A model generated the notes under the pieces. It saw only the letters and a program-made list of their open reading frames with translations. It had not been told where the DNA came from and did no database searches. Below, piece after piece: positions 46,330 to 60,060 of a DNA stretch of 64,000 nt. The position numbers and the translations under genes were made by a program. Origin of the DNA: Nectonema munidae (taxonomy: Eukaryota; Nematomorpha; Nectonematoida; Nectonematidae); the NCBI GenBank assembly GCA_030549495.1, contig JAUIRK010000121.1:62001-126000 (forward strand), read 5' to 3'. How positions within the stretch are numbered: the first letter of the stretch is position 1; every line of letters starts with the position of its first letter.

Positions 46330-48240
46330 TGTTTGGAATAAAGCAAGAATACCCACAAAACAAGAATATAATACTATTAAAAAATTATGAATTCCATTTA
46401 CAAATCTTCTTAAAAGCCCAAATAGAAAGTCTAACAATCAAAAAAAGAAGGAAGAAAAATGTTCAAGTATACTTAATAATAATTTATTTGATATTGCTCA
46501 TCAAAATGCTTTACAAGAAGATAGAGACTTCTTGCAAGCTCAAATGCAAAAGGGAAGAAGAGGGTGTATGGGAAAAATCGATAAAAAGCTTGCAGATTTA
46601 GAAGAACGAAGAAGGAAAAGACGTAAACTTGAACAAACAAGAGCAGAAAAAGAAAATAAAAGAAAAAAAGAAACTACCTGTCTTATTCAAGATAAAACGG
46701 AAGTTGATTTCATTTCTGAAGAAGACAAATATGATAAACATCTCAATAAAGATCTCAAAAAGTAAAAAAATTAAGGAACCAAAAAACATATTAACAACTC
46801 AATTAGCATCTGCTTTAGACCGAGCTTGTGTGAGTGACGGAAATGTTATGCATATAACTTTCAGCTAAAATAAAAGCTCTCAATCATGAACCTGATCAGT
46901 ATACACTTAATAAAGAACCCATAAGACAAGCAGGTAGAAGATCAAATCGAAAAAAGCTTACTAAATCCAACTAAAAAATTCCAATCCAAATGTGGCTCTT
47001 ACAGTTCATTGGGATAGTAAGTTAGTGCCATCATTGACTTCAAAAGAAAAAAGTAGACCGTTTTGCTGTTATTCTTTCAGGTCTGGGAATTAAAAAACTT
47101 CTTCTTGGTGCTCCTTTAATTAAAAATAGTAATGGTTTATCTCAAGCTACGGCAGTTTTAGAAACTTTATGAGAGTGGGATTCAGTTGATAAATTAACAT
47201 GCATGTCATTTGATACTACAAGTAGCAACGCTGGTAAAAACTTAGGAGCGTGTAGTATATTAGAAAAGAAAATCGACAGAAAATTGCTGCCACTAGCTTT
47301 CCGACATCATATACTTGAACTTGTCGTAAAAGATGTTTTTGACACATTAATAGAAAAAAATTCATGCAGTCCAAATATTAAATTATTTGAAGAATTCCGT
47401 TAATGCTGGAAAAACATTAACAGTGTTGATGAAAAAAAGTAATTTTTTTAATTCTGATGACTACGCATGTCATGTCAAATTTATTGGAGAACAATTATGT
47501 GACTTTCAAGGAAAAGATGATTATAAAGAACTCTTTAATTTGAGACTAATATTTCTTGGAGTACCGAAAGCTGCAAATATCCAAATGTATGCTCCTAGGG
47601 CCTTTCATAAAGCAAGATGGATGGCAAAATTCATTTACTGCAGAGAAATTTACTTGTTAAAGTCACAATTAAATTTGACTAGGGAGCAAACGCAGAAGCT
47701 ATGAAAGAATTTAATGCATTTGTTGTCAAATTATACATAAAATCATGTCGTCATCCTTGGTATTTGAATGAAATTCTTATTGCTTTAGCATTATTTGATT
47801 CGAGATACAAACAAGAGAAGCTAAACACACTTCAATCCATTAAAAATCCAAAAATGTCAATATCTTGTAAATTATTTGCGTAATCCAATTTTAAATGATG
47901 AAGATATTGAAAAAATTGCGATTTCAAGTTTTATTACAAAAAATACAATCAAGTTTTTTGATTTTCTTAAAGTAAGCTTCAAATTTTTTGAAAAATGAGC
48001 CAGAAAAGTGGGAAAATGACAAAAATTATAAATTGGCGAAATAAACTTTAAACAATCTTAAACTTGTTAATGATGCAGCAGAGAATGGGATTGCTCTTGT
48101 CAAAAATTTCAATAGTATTTTAACTAATCAAGAAGAACAAAACAGTATCTACTTCAAGTTGCTGAAAAAATCATAGAAACAAACTTTTCTAATGGCTATA
48201 AAAAAAACTTTACTAACTACTTATGTTTCAAAATAAAATT
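46330..48240 (+). pseudogene. Unclassified DNA-transposase-like relic, copy 2
   Basis: Plus-strand blocks in the family's usual order: an N-terminal segment with NNLFDIAHQNALQEDRDFL, then FLQAQMQKGRRGCMGKID (46530-46590) followed by an arginine/lysine-rich coiled stretch; LASALDRACVSDGNVMHI near 46803-46856; a VILSGLGIKKLLLGAP-type block near 47066-47115; the catalytic-like MSFDTTSSNAGKNLGACSIL and then FRHHILELVVKDVF (47203-47345); DDYKELFNLRLIFLGVPK and ARWMAKFIYCREIYLLKSQL (47515-47675); and a C-terminal tail to about 48200. Stops and frame changes separate the blocks. I know the family from many invertebrates but not its superfamily name. No terminal repeats were found. Confidence 0.75.
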
Positions 48241-50890
48241 TTGGATTTAATTTTACTTTTTGAATTAAATATACTGTTTTATAACTAGTTTCTAAAGAAA
48301 TACTTAATTTTTGTTATATATTTCAAAAGGCGTGAGCAAACTGTAATTTTTTGGGCTAAATTTTTCATTTTTTTTAATAAATTAAAAGTAAAAAATATAA
48401 GTGGTAAGAATAAATAATATTTGATAAAAATACAGATGATGTAACCCAGCATATTTTATAGAGTTAAATGGTTGAACAGGTTGCCTATTTCTAATGTCAA
48501 TTGATAATATAAAAAAAACTGTTATGAATATATAAAAAATTAGGCAATTTAAGGAACTATTTATTCTTCCAGTCTAATTCTAGAGTCGCCTGAGTTTTAA
48601 ATCGTTAACGCGTGACAATAAGGCCTTGAACAAAGTGAACAAATTTTTTAATAAAAAAAATAATGATAATTAATATGAAAAAAATTTTTAAAGTAAAACA
48701 CAAGTTTTTATACTAAAAAAGAGATACACAAAAATGCGTTAACTTTGTATAAACCCCTTTTTTAGAACTAAACGATCTAGGAATGAAAAATCGGAATTCG
48801 TATAAATTCCCCGCGGGAGTTTGTTCTTAAAGGAAGATAAAACGGGAAAATCCCGGAAAACAATAAAATCTGCAGCACAAAGTTTAACGTACCTTGTGGT
48901 TTTGATATCTTCATAAGACCCTGGGTATTAATAATAATAATTTATTTATTATCGTCTTGATTGATTCAAATTAAATTAAATTATACCAGGAAATATAAAT
49001 ATAAAGTTACTTAGAATAGATTTTTAAATATCATTCTCCCTTATTCCACAAATATCAATGGAAAAGGGTTCACAAGGGAAGATTTAAAGAGTTCCTATCT
49101 TTCATTTGAGTAGCTTTTTATACTAGCCACACAAGTCGTAAAGATGCATACATCTTTTTAAGGAATAGTGTCTTTTAGCAAGACTAATTTAACAGTATTA
49201 CACGAGTAACTTTATAATTCCAAATACCTTTTAGCCTACAAGTTTACAGGGTTTCTCAACAGTGGGCAAATTGACCGCTTCTGGGCGAGGTATATTTTGC
49301 CATTGTATCGAAAATATTCTAATTTTTTTTTTCAAAAAACTCTTTGCATAAGAATTTAAGGAAGAGAGAATTTCAATCAGAATCAATTTTTTAATCATTA
49401 ATCTCAGCTGAACGATCACGTATTTTTCAGAATTGAGGATTTGCTTTCATTCTGCATAGAAGAGTGGATGATAAATCCGTATTATTGTAAAATGAAATCT
49501 GTTAATTCAAAATTTTTTGGAAGAATTTATTGAATAAAAATGAAACGATGAATTCAAATTAACGATTGAAAAAAAAGTAAAAATTTGCGTCCTTTTTTTT
49601 ACTTAAAAAATTTTAAAAATCTCAGTGGGCGATTCAAAGAAAAACGAAATCATTTTTTTCCACGTATACAATGTTTCCATTCTTACACCGCAATGAATTT
49701 TATGTCTTAAAATTTGGTATTCGAAAATCGTGGTGCCCACACATCGCCATGAGTATGCCAGTCCGTAAAGTTTTGTAATGGGCATAAAATATTCCTTATT
49801 TACAAACTTATAATAGAAAATACATTTTATTTGTGCATTATAAACGCTCGATGTTGCTTTTATAATCCTTTCATGGCCAATGGGATAAGAGCGTTGCGTA
49901 AAATGAAAATCGCCTGCCATAAAAACTCATTGAAAAGGATAAACAAACGCTTAGATTTCTAAAACCTAGGCCTCTTAACCTTGTGAGGACCTGCTTTTTG
50001 AAGACTAATCTTTTGCTTTCTTTTCAACGGAATTTTATATATTTAAAGCATATCATTTTCATTTCTTGAGACGGAGTTAATCTTTGTAACTGTCAAGACG
50101 GATAAATAATTGAAATATTGTTATATTTTTACAACAAATTTAAATCAACTTGTCATTTTGTCAAATTAAAATAATTTCTACTCTTAAAAATAAATTTTGC
50201 ATAACTGAAAAAAATAGTGACTGTGATTGTTCTTAAAGTGCCTGTTTTTAAAAAATGTGCAATATTTGGGGCACTGAGGACGAGAATTTTGAAAACTAAT
50301 TATCTGCTTTCTTATTCATTGAAATTGTTATATATTTAAGACAAACGATTTTTCATTCATAGAGAGACTGGTGAAGAGTAATCCTCAAAATATTCATTCA
50401 TATATACAAGATAAAAATTAATACAAGAGAATAGCAATTAGCATCTAATTAATTTACTAAATTTGATTGAAAATTAGGGAGTATGGCGAGAAAATACGTT
50501 GACATGACATGCAAAATATAGGCAGGAAAAATATCGATAAATATATGAATAGAGAGAAGATCAACACTTCTAAACTTATCAAAGTTTAATGTTGAAGAGT
50601 TAATATCTCAACAATTTGTAGCATTAAATGAAAGTGATGGTCTGCTCTTAACACTCCATTTTATTTTATTTTATTAAACAAAAAATTTTGCCAAGATTTC
50701 CTCAAGACCCTGCATCTTTAATTTTGAATATGTTCATCGATATTTGACCTAGTACATTCACATTACAGACTATAAAAATGCTTTATGAGTTGTAAACAAG
50801 TATTTTTATAACAATTTGGTAAGTTTTCGCTTTCCAAAAATTAATATATAAAAAATTTTATTCTACATAAAAATATATAGCGTTGTTATT
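48241..50890. other. Spacer with an unpaired hAT-like end
   Basis: At 49252 cagggtttctcaacagtggg is a typical hAT left terminus with no matching right end. A minus frame of 105 codons at 49603-49920 has no recognisable domain. The rest is AT-rich. Confidence 0.3.
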
Positions 50891-50895
50891 ATCAT

Positions 50896-51972
<1,077 letters not shown>

Positions 51973-51975
51973 TAA

Positions 51976-52754
51976 TATTTTATTTTTTAATAAAACTAAA
52001 AAGAGTAATCATTTTTATAATCACAGACTATCTAAAAACAGGGATGATAAGTTCAGTTTTTGCCACAAATGATTCTACTTGAGAGCACTTTAATTTGAAA
52101 AGTTAATTCCTTTTCTTTCAATACACACTACTCTTCTCTCCATTAATTCCTCGACTTTTGCCTGTTTCTTTCAATATACATTTTAGAGTTTTGTATATTT
52201 CTATATTTTTGTTCATTTATATTTACTTCAAGCCAAACACATCAAAATACAATAGCAAGCAATATATTTCATGAAAATGATTTCGCAATAATGTATTATA
52301 AATTAGTAATTATTTTTGAGATGCTTTTTATCATGCAATTTGGATTAAAATTAATACAATAAATAAGCAAGTAGTGTCCTATCTTTGATTAAATGAATAT
52401 TGAACTTTTTATCAGGCAAGAGTTTACACGCAAACTCACTTCTCCTACGCTTAGTGCACTACACGTTCTTTTTATATCTTGTTATTCGTGTAACTAAGAT
52501 CTCATCTTTCCATTCAACAAAATAAAATTACAACGGTACTTTCCACAAACAAATATCAAACGAAGGTGGTGTACTTTTTTGACAAAATCAAATCCCCTCA
52601 ACGATACATTTAGCATTTCAAAATTTCAAAGTCTTTTTATTTTCGCATTCTAATGAGTGAATAAATATTTGCTAAGTTTCTCAATAAATTGCAAGCAATT
52701 AAAAAATGCTAGATGTAAAAACACACTTACAACTTTTTTTATTTGATTTTATAT
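51976..52754. other. AT-rich spacer
   Basis: No feature recognised between the trinucleotide array and the foldback element. Confidence 0.35.
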
Positions 52755-53173
52755 ATACCATTTGTATTTTGTCTTAATGCAATTCTATCTGAATTCAATT
52801 TTTGATATTTTATGTTTATATTGTTTTGATATGCAGCATTTGTAATTAAGCTCTTTTTTGATATTTTTAAATTATTTTCATATTAAATTTTCTGAATTTT
52901 TCACAACGATTTAGCAATTAAATTATTACAAAGTTTATTTTTATTTACTTTTTTAATTAAAAATTTTCACTTTAATTTAGAAACATCATTTTAATTGACT
53001 AAATAATATTTCAAAAAAACACATGAAATTATTTAGTTAGAATTGAAAAAAGACAAATTAGAACTGAAAATATATAATTGAAAAAGGAGAAAATATATTT
53101 GCAAAAGGACAAAATAGAATTGGAAAAAGCAAAATAGAATTGCACAAGGACAAGATAGAACTAAAAATGGTAC
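52755..53173. repeat. Foldback element, second full copy
   Basis: The left end tataccatttgtattttgtc and the right end gacaagatagaactaaaaatgg-ta are inverted, and the right arm repeats the unit aaaatagaattgcaaaaggac (several variants from 53040). Left arm sub-repeats are more worn than at 39772. It abuts the 3' side of the KIAA1586-like transposase fragment. Confidence 0.7.
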
Positions 53174-53361
53174 AATTAACTTTTTTTTAAGAAATTTCAT
53201 TTGATATATTCAAAACCTTTTTATGTATGCGTTATAAGTATTGAGTCTTAGTTTTTCCAAGGATCGCAAATTGATTAAAAAACCGGTTTTATAATCATAA
53301 ACTCTAAGGATTTTATTGATTTCATCAGTAAAAACATTTTTGACATTTCCCAAAATAAATT

Positions 53362-54207
53362 CTAAACGTCTCCTTTTACATCAAGTCTAACATAGGAAAT
53401 TAAAACAGACAAATTGCTTACAATGGTTGACTCATCAACCATAATTGAAAAGTGCAAACATTCAGAACTTCGTATGTGTGCAATGAGTTCAGCTTTCATT
53501 TCTTGCGCTATAAATGTGATAATATTTTTGCAAGCATGATCACTAAATAGTAATAATCCCATTTTAAGTCCATTCAATTTTTGGAGTTCTATTTTTTTTT
53601 TGTGCTTTTTGAAAGACAAGTCTTTAGCAATCATATACGCTGTCCTAAATACTGGAACCGTTTCTTAGTGCCTAGATTCCACGAAATTTGAAGCTTGTAA
53701 ACGCTGTTCATTGATGGAAGCCGTAATTAAATCCTTATCTCTGTCTTTGATAGCTTCAGCAATTAAATCATGAGACTTTGATTTCGAGTGCTCGCTAACT
53801 TTCTCAACTAACTTTTTTCTTTCTTTGCCCTTTACTCCTCCACCTGAGACGCCTATTTCACTCCACTGCTTTTCTACACGTAAGCCAGTTGATGCATACT
53901 TAGGCCGCATTTTCATAAAGTCTTAGCACGTTAAAAGTTTTTGATCTTTGTGAGTGAGCCATGGATGACGATTTTTCCAGATGTTATAGAGTGTCTCTGT
54001 AAGTCCGATTGGCAATTGGTTCGCCTCTTTTGAAGCGATTTCTTCAGAACTTATGCTTTCTTCATCTATATCTAGGAAAAAAGGTGGCTCAAAGCTACAA
54101 GATGGCATTGATTCATGGACAGTTTGCTCAGCTTCATCCCTGACTTTTTTTGCTGCACCTTGACTCTTTAAAACCCCAGTTAAAGTCGTTTGTCGCTTCA
54201 TCTTCAA
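53362..54207 (-). pseudogene. hAT transposase 5' half, KIAA1586-like
   Basis: Three consecutive minus frames. 53923-54207 starts MKMKRQTTLTGVLKSQGA and contains HPWLTHKDQKLL, typical of the N-terminal region. 53665-53916 carries the spacer with VEKVSEHSKSKSHDLIAEAI. 53362-53634 begins the catalytic domain (KIELQKLNGLKMG, then SSECLHFSIMVDESTIVSNL with the expected acidic residue, and SVLISYVRLD). The gaps are single stops or frame changes. The rest of the catalytic and dimerisation domains is missing: similarity stops near 53362, about 190 bp from the foldback element. Its 5' terminus is probably at 55139. Confidence 0.8.
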
Positions 54208-54229
54208 TTAGTACTGATATATAGTAGTA

Positions 54230-55048
54230 TCAGTGAATCTGAAATATAGTAGAAATTACGCGATAAAAATTATGAATCACAATATATGCAAAATATACAC
54301 ATAACAAACACATTAAATCTGGTTCATGAAAGCATGAAACTTGAATACATAAATGATTTTGGAAAAATTTTACTGAAAATGAACTGAAAAGTGTAATGAA
54401 AAAAATATAAAAGAGGAAACTGAATAAGGTTAAAAATTCCTTAAAAAAATACATTATTTTTAAACGGAGTCACTAATATACCAAAAAACTCTAAAACAAA
54501 AGCAAAAAAAAAGAGGAACTAGGCCCTACAGCAAAATCGAAAAGATCTGTTATAAAAGATTATTTTTGAGTTCGTGGATACTTTTTATTGATTTCTATAT
54601 CTTCAAATTAATAAACTATGCATAATGGAAATTATCATTTTTGAACTACATGTTTTCATAGCTATATTGAATGTGAGAGGAGTTACTATGTCTAAAAGTT
54701 TAACTATGAAATTACATTCGATAAGTAGAAAGGCTTTCCATAAGTCAGAGTAAATGATTGTGCCTTATCGCATTAAAAAATTAAGTTGAAGTATAATTTT
54801 TTCGCATCATAAATATAATTACAAAGCTAATTGTACCTGATGAACCATGATTTTTAATTAGAAAAAATTAATAATTATTTTTGATTAAAATTCATTGATG
54901 ATTCAAATTGTATTGATGAGTCGCTTTTTTGACTGGATAATAACTGAGGTTGGGGGTTGGAAATTAAAATCTTTTGAAACTTCTTCGGAGGTTGCCATTT
55001 TAATTATCAGCATAGTGGATATTTTTTTTTGAAATTTTTTCCTGTTTA
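54230..55048. other. Probable 5' leader of the KIAA1586-like hAT element
   Basis: Lying between the transposase start and the terminal repeat, this AT-rich stretch is most simply the untranslated leader of that element. No separate feature is visible. Confidence 0.4.
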
Positions 55049-55139
55049 TGCGGGTGATTTTGGTCATGCGGGTGACATGGAGGATTTCAACTCAATTTGC
55101 GGGTGACTCCCGTTCAATGTGGGCGACTTGACAACCCTG
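55049..55139 (-). mobile_element. hAT terminal region with four subterminal repeats
   Basis: The complement begins CAGGGTTGTCAAGTCGCCCA, a hAT-type terminus. Four copies of a TGCGGGTGAC-like 10-mer lie at 55049-55058, 55067-55076, 55098-55107 and 55118-55127. Such clustered subterminal repeats are the binding sites of hAT transposases. Orientation and distance fit the 5' end of the transposase at 53362-54207. Confidence 0.65.
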
Positions 55140-55699
55140 AAAATGTGTCTCTCGTAGTTTCTTAAATTAATACGTATTTCTTTTGCTTTGAATTGTTTAA
55201 TGACCGTTTATAATTTGTTCCAATCTAAACTCGGTCGAACTTTATCCATGTTTAATATGTTTCACCAATGTATGATATAAAAGTAGATTCCACTGTATCA
55301 AATGTGTCAATTTCTAAATATCCTAAAATAATTTCATTCACTTCAAAAATTAAATCTATCAAATTTTTTCAGTCATCAATATCAATAAGTAAGAGCACAG
55401 AAAAGATAAAGAATTGATAAAGGGAATGATGATACACTGGCAGTTTCTTCCTATATTAATTTATCTCATGATTTTGATTGAACTCTTAAAGAGAACAGAC
55501 CCCAAATTTTTTGAAAATCGAAAAGGTGATGTAAAAACTTCACCAAACCTTATTAACTCAATATTATAGTTTTTCTTGATTTAAATTATAATCGTGTTAG
55601 GGCTTGGGCTTTTTAATCCGGTACACAAGAGCTGTAAATATTCGAAATCTGGCCAGCCGGTAATTTGCATTTGATACCTCTGCCTGCGCTAGAACAATC
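55140..55699. other. Spacer
   Basis: A GC-richer phrase at 55590-55690 (gccagccggtaatttgc and around) remains unassigned. Nothing else is seen. Confidence 0.3.
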
Positions 55700-56270
55700 T
55701 ATTTTTATTATACATCATTTATTGATAATGTTAATGAAGGATTATTTATGAATTTATATGAACAATCAAATAATAAATGATTAACATCTTCTCCCATTTT
55801 GGAGCAATATACGCAAGAGAGAGGTTCATAAATGCATCTTCCATCGTCTCTAAAGCTCACAAACTTATTAATTATGTATATTTTTAATGAAAGTGTTTTA
55901 TCCAAGTTTATTTTAATAATATATCTACTCCATTACTCAGACTACGCCATGATGTTGATTTGAAAATAAAAATACTCCTTTTTTAGAATGTTGAGGCAAA
56001 TCGAATGTTCTGATTAAAATCAATATAGATGGGATAAAAAATTGTAACCCTTCTCTAAGTAAATTTTCTCTTGGAATCTTATAAGGTATATACATTGCGA
56101 AATCTCTGCATATTTAATCAAAATATTTCATGTTCACTTTGAAGTAGGGGACTAAAACAAAGCCTTGCCTGATATACTATCAGAGTGCTTTTGATTTCAA
56201 ATAGCATACGAGGATATCCTAAACGATTTAAGATGCCACGCATACTAAGATGTTAATCCTTTGATGCCTA
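55700..56270 (-). pseudogene. Probable LINE 3' end with zinc-knuckle-like segment
   Basis: The minus frame at 55708-55905 includes CVYCSKMGEDVNHLLFDCSY, matching the CxxC...HLLxxC arrangement at the C-terminus of some LINE ORF2 proteins. Upstream on the same strand (about 55930-56260) are further coding-like phrases (KYAEISQCIYLIRFQEK) in other frames. The RT palm was not found, so the call rests on the knuckle. Confidence 0.45.
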
Positions 56271-59200
56271 TGGTTATGCTTACAAGAATATGACATGCTA
56301 GATTCACTGAATTTCCAAACAAACCAGTTTATATATTATATATTATGTATAAAACAATTAGAAAGAAATATTTAATAGGAAAAATATAGTGGTATACGAT
56401 TTTTACATTTTGTATACAAAAATTTGTCATATTTGTGAAATATGTGCTTGCCAAATTGGTAGAAAGAGACGCTAAAGAAATTTATTAAACGTATAAATCA
56501 AGTTTGCCATATTAATTAAATATATATTTTATTATTGATACAAATATTCCAAATTATCTTTTGCTTGCGTTGTGTCTGCCTATATACATATATAAATTAA
56601 ATATATATATATATTCTAGGGCATAAAATAATTGTTTATAATATTGTCTAGTGAATTTTACGATCTTTGACATCAAAACAACTCAATTATTCATAATCTT
56701 CAGTTATTTCATCAGATAATTTAATCACGTGGACTTCTTTTTTTCCTATCGAAAGGAAACGTGTAAAAGTTGTTTCCAAAAAGGCACTCACTCTCTGACT
56801 AATACATCACATCGATAAATCGACAAAAATTCGTACCTTCATCAAATACACTTTCTAAATCAATATATTGAGTGAACACCAAGCGAAAGAAAATGTTTAA
56901 AGAGAAGAAAAAAGATGAGATAAAAAAATCTTTTACTAAAATTGAAATACAAACTCTAATTCTCACAATTTTTATGCTTTAAAGCCCAATTTTGTATATA
57001 AAACTAAATTTATATATCATATTTTAGGATTTGTATATTCTCCTAACTCTCTTATAAGATCAGTTGAATATATTGATTGAACTTTATACCTGGTGGCGGA
57101 AGGGAGGGGGGGGGGTGGGTTACTAAAATTTAATGATATTGTTTCACTTAAAGAGATGGCAGAAAAGCAAGTATTTATGATTTGTGTTCCTAAGCATCAT
57201 ACCACTGAATGATATAAATAAAAAATATTTTAATAATTTTTGCAAAAAAAAGTAATTTTAAATTTTATCTTACAATTCGTAAAATCAATGATATAACTTT
57301 GAGCACATTATGCAAAAAAACATGACAAGAATGTTAACATTTGTCTTTAAATAATTTTTGGTAAAGATTTATATCTTTCTCACAGTCACTCATTATGGTT
57401 AAGCTCATTGTGGTGGCTGTTTTGGCTGTTGTAATGTGATCATTATGATGGACCGGCAAACTTTTTTACCCGTCGACCTCCTCATAGAACATTTGTCTTC
57501 ACATCGACCCCCACTCCAAATAGAAATGTTTCATAAAAACATTAATCAATGTTCAACAATTAAGAGAAAAAATACAAACAAAAATGTTTCATATATCCTA
57601 TACTATACAATGTCCAAAGCTATGTTTTAAAAGAAAAAGGAGATTATTTTATTACTACTATAAAGTAAAAAAAGCATAGCACAATTTGGTAAATTTATCA
57701 ACCTTATCGACTCCTAAAGATCTGTTATCCACACCCAGGGGTCTAAAAATTTCGAAATCAATTCGTGAAAACACCAAGAAAAATTGATTGTTTCATTTTT
57801 TAATAAAAATACATTTAAATTCGTCAAATTTTGATGAAAGTAAAAACATATGAAAACGAGAAATCGTAGTTGTAAAAAATAAATAAATGCGATGCCAAAA
57901 TTTTCCAAAACTGAATATTGTTCATAAAAACAAATATCTCTTCATAAGACTTTAATCGCGTGAAATATTTGAAAATTTGGGAATAATCGCTATCTTAGTT
58001 GATAATTATCTATTTTGCAAAAATATTCTTAACGATAAATAGGGACGGAGCGATAATGAAATTAGCACCCACGTACGAACAAACTAAACATAGAAAGAAT
58101 AAGTGCATAAATCCTACGCAATTTGTCGATATTTTCAACGATTCCTTAATAAAGAAAAAGGGGTCATGCCTCTCGTTTTTATGGTCATATAACACGTGTT
58201 CAAGTTGTTTCGTTCAGAGCATTTATAACGAGGGTTCATAGCTTGGACCCTGACATCCACGCTAAAAAGGATCTACTGTGTATAATGGGCATGCGTGTAA
58301 CTAAGCACAATATTATATTAGTTACATTTTTCGGGAAATGACTTCAATTATATTTTTGTCTATACCAGTTACTACACCCACCAAAATTTTATTTGTACAG
58401 CCCGCATCTAACCCACACTCTTAAAAAATAGAATCTCAACCACCCCAAAACCCTCCAATATGCAGCCTACGACCAACCCGTCAAGCAACAGTTTTCATTT
58501 TAAAGACATTCTTTACAAATAATAATAATGAGCTCTTTCCTCATATATTTTAAGGTTAAGGGTAAAGTAGGTTTCATTTAAAGTTGTTGGCACAGATAAA
58601 AAGTAGAGGGCAATTTGATAAAAAGCACATATTCAGCAAATGATTTTTCGCTGACTAAATTGAGCTTAAAATCTTTTTGCAAAATAAACCTCTCCAGAAA
58701 GCTCAGTTTGTATTTCTGTTGACCATCAAACCAGATATACAATTGCAGTGCTACTTGAAGAAGTTGTTCTGAGGCAAATACAGAAACATCCATTCCTCAA
58801 TATCAATATTGCAATACACTATAACAATAAACTTATGACCTTTCTTTTATTCAGCCTTCAATACCTTATCCGAATCGTAAAACTTGGTATTTATAGAGAC
58901 TGCGCATCCTTATATCCTCATTGAAGAACGTCTCCACGATATTTCCTGCGAATTATCCATGTTCGCCCGGCAAGTGCGGCATGGGCCATGCAAGCACATG
59001 TGATATGTTCATTAGGAGAGCATCAGTCGATTCTGGCAATATTTTTTTACAAACACGTTTGAATTTAATTGAATATAGAGGGTGCGCCAGCAAAATCCAT
59101 AAAATTACTTACTTTACTAATTTACTTACATTACTTACTTTCATTTTCTCTCTCTCTAGAATGCAATTTTATTTTATTGGTATTTTTGTAATGAGAATGA

Positions 59201-59949
59201 AATTATATATACATTAACCTAGAATATATTTATTTCGATAAGGACTATTTTTTAAACTTTTTTTACACTAATTTTTTTAAAATTATTTTGCACTCAATGT
59301 AATATAATATGTGGAATACTCACATATAAGAACTCATGCAATTCGCATCTGTACTTTTTCTATTTTTTGAACATGTTTAGAATTCAAAATAGCAACATGG
59401 TAGTCAGCATTTTCACTGATTTGTTATTGATTATTTTAATTTAAAATAAGTTTTCAATTATTTTAAAATATTCATATATAAACTTGATATATTTTACATA
59501 ATTTTAAATGAGGTGGGCGTTATTGAAATAGTTTTTGGTTTTTTTTCGATAGAAATAACAATATATATCATAGATATATATTGATTTTTTGGAGAATATT
59601 TTTCGATTCTTTGATTACAGAATTTTATTTTGATTATTTGACAGAAATATTATTATTTAATATCGTGAAAAAATTGCAAAAATATAGGTAATAACTTATG
59701 TAACATCGTCACGAATGTATGTAACTCGTGTATGTAACACGTGGAACATCGTGATTAATGTTTTATTATAGATAGAAATATATATCAATCCTACTTTAAC
59801 TGAAAAAATTATTACAGTAATATATTCAAACAATAAAACTATAAATTGCTTCAAATACCTTATTTAACATATTTTTGAGAAGAAAAAATATAGTAAAGTT
59901 CAACGTTTTTCGATTTTAAGAATCCCTAATAAAATGCTATAATTTTGAC
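56271..59949. other. AT-rich spacer
   Basis: A possible worn MITE start with a long G run is at about 57092-57117. A 71-codon minus frame at 58578-58793 and a 98-codon plus frame at 58921-59217 (NYPCSPGKCGMGHAS near its start) look somewhat protein-like but carry no domain that I know. Nothing firm. Confidence 0.3.
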
Positions 59950-60056
59950 AAATAGAATACGACCAGAATAATCAGACGATATCTAATGTAAAGCAGAAGA
60001 TTTGTATTAAAAAGCATTGATAAAAGCAGACTATTCATATTTTTGTAAAGAACCGG
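59950..60056. mobile_element. piggyBac-like MITE, copy 4, second subfamily
   Basis: TTAA follows at 60057-60060 after aaccgg. The left end is worn (gaatacgaccagaataatc where the sister copy has gttaacgaccagaataatc in complement). The interior aligns with the complement of 33586-33715 but lacks its 18-bp palindrome. Confidence 0.75.
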
Positions 60057-60060
60057 TTAA

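Noticed and set aside
57728-58260. Possible hAT element from caggggtctaaaaa to ttggaccctg
   Set aside because: The ends pair only roughly and the flanking atccac phrases are out of register by several bases, so the boundaries are not convincing.
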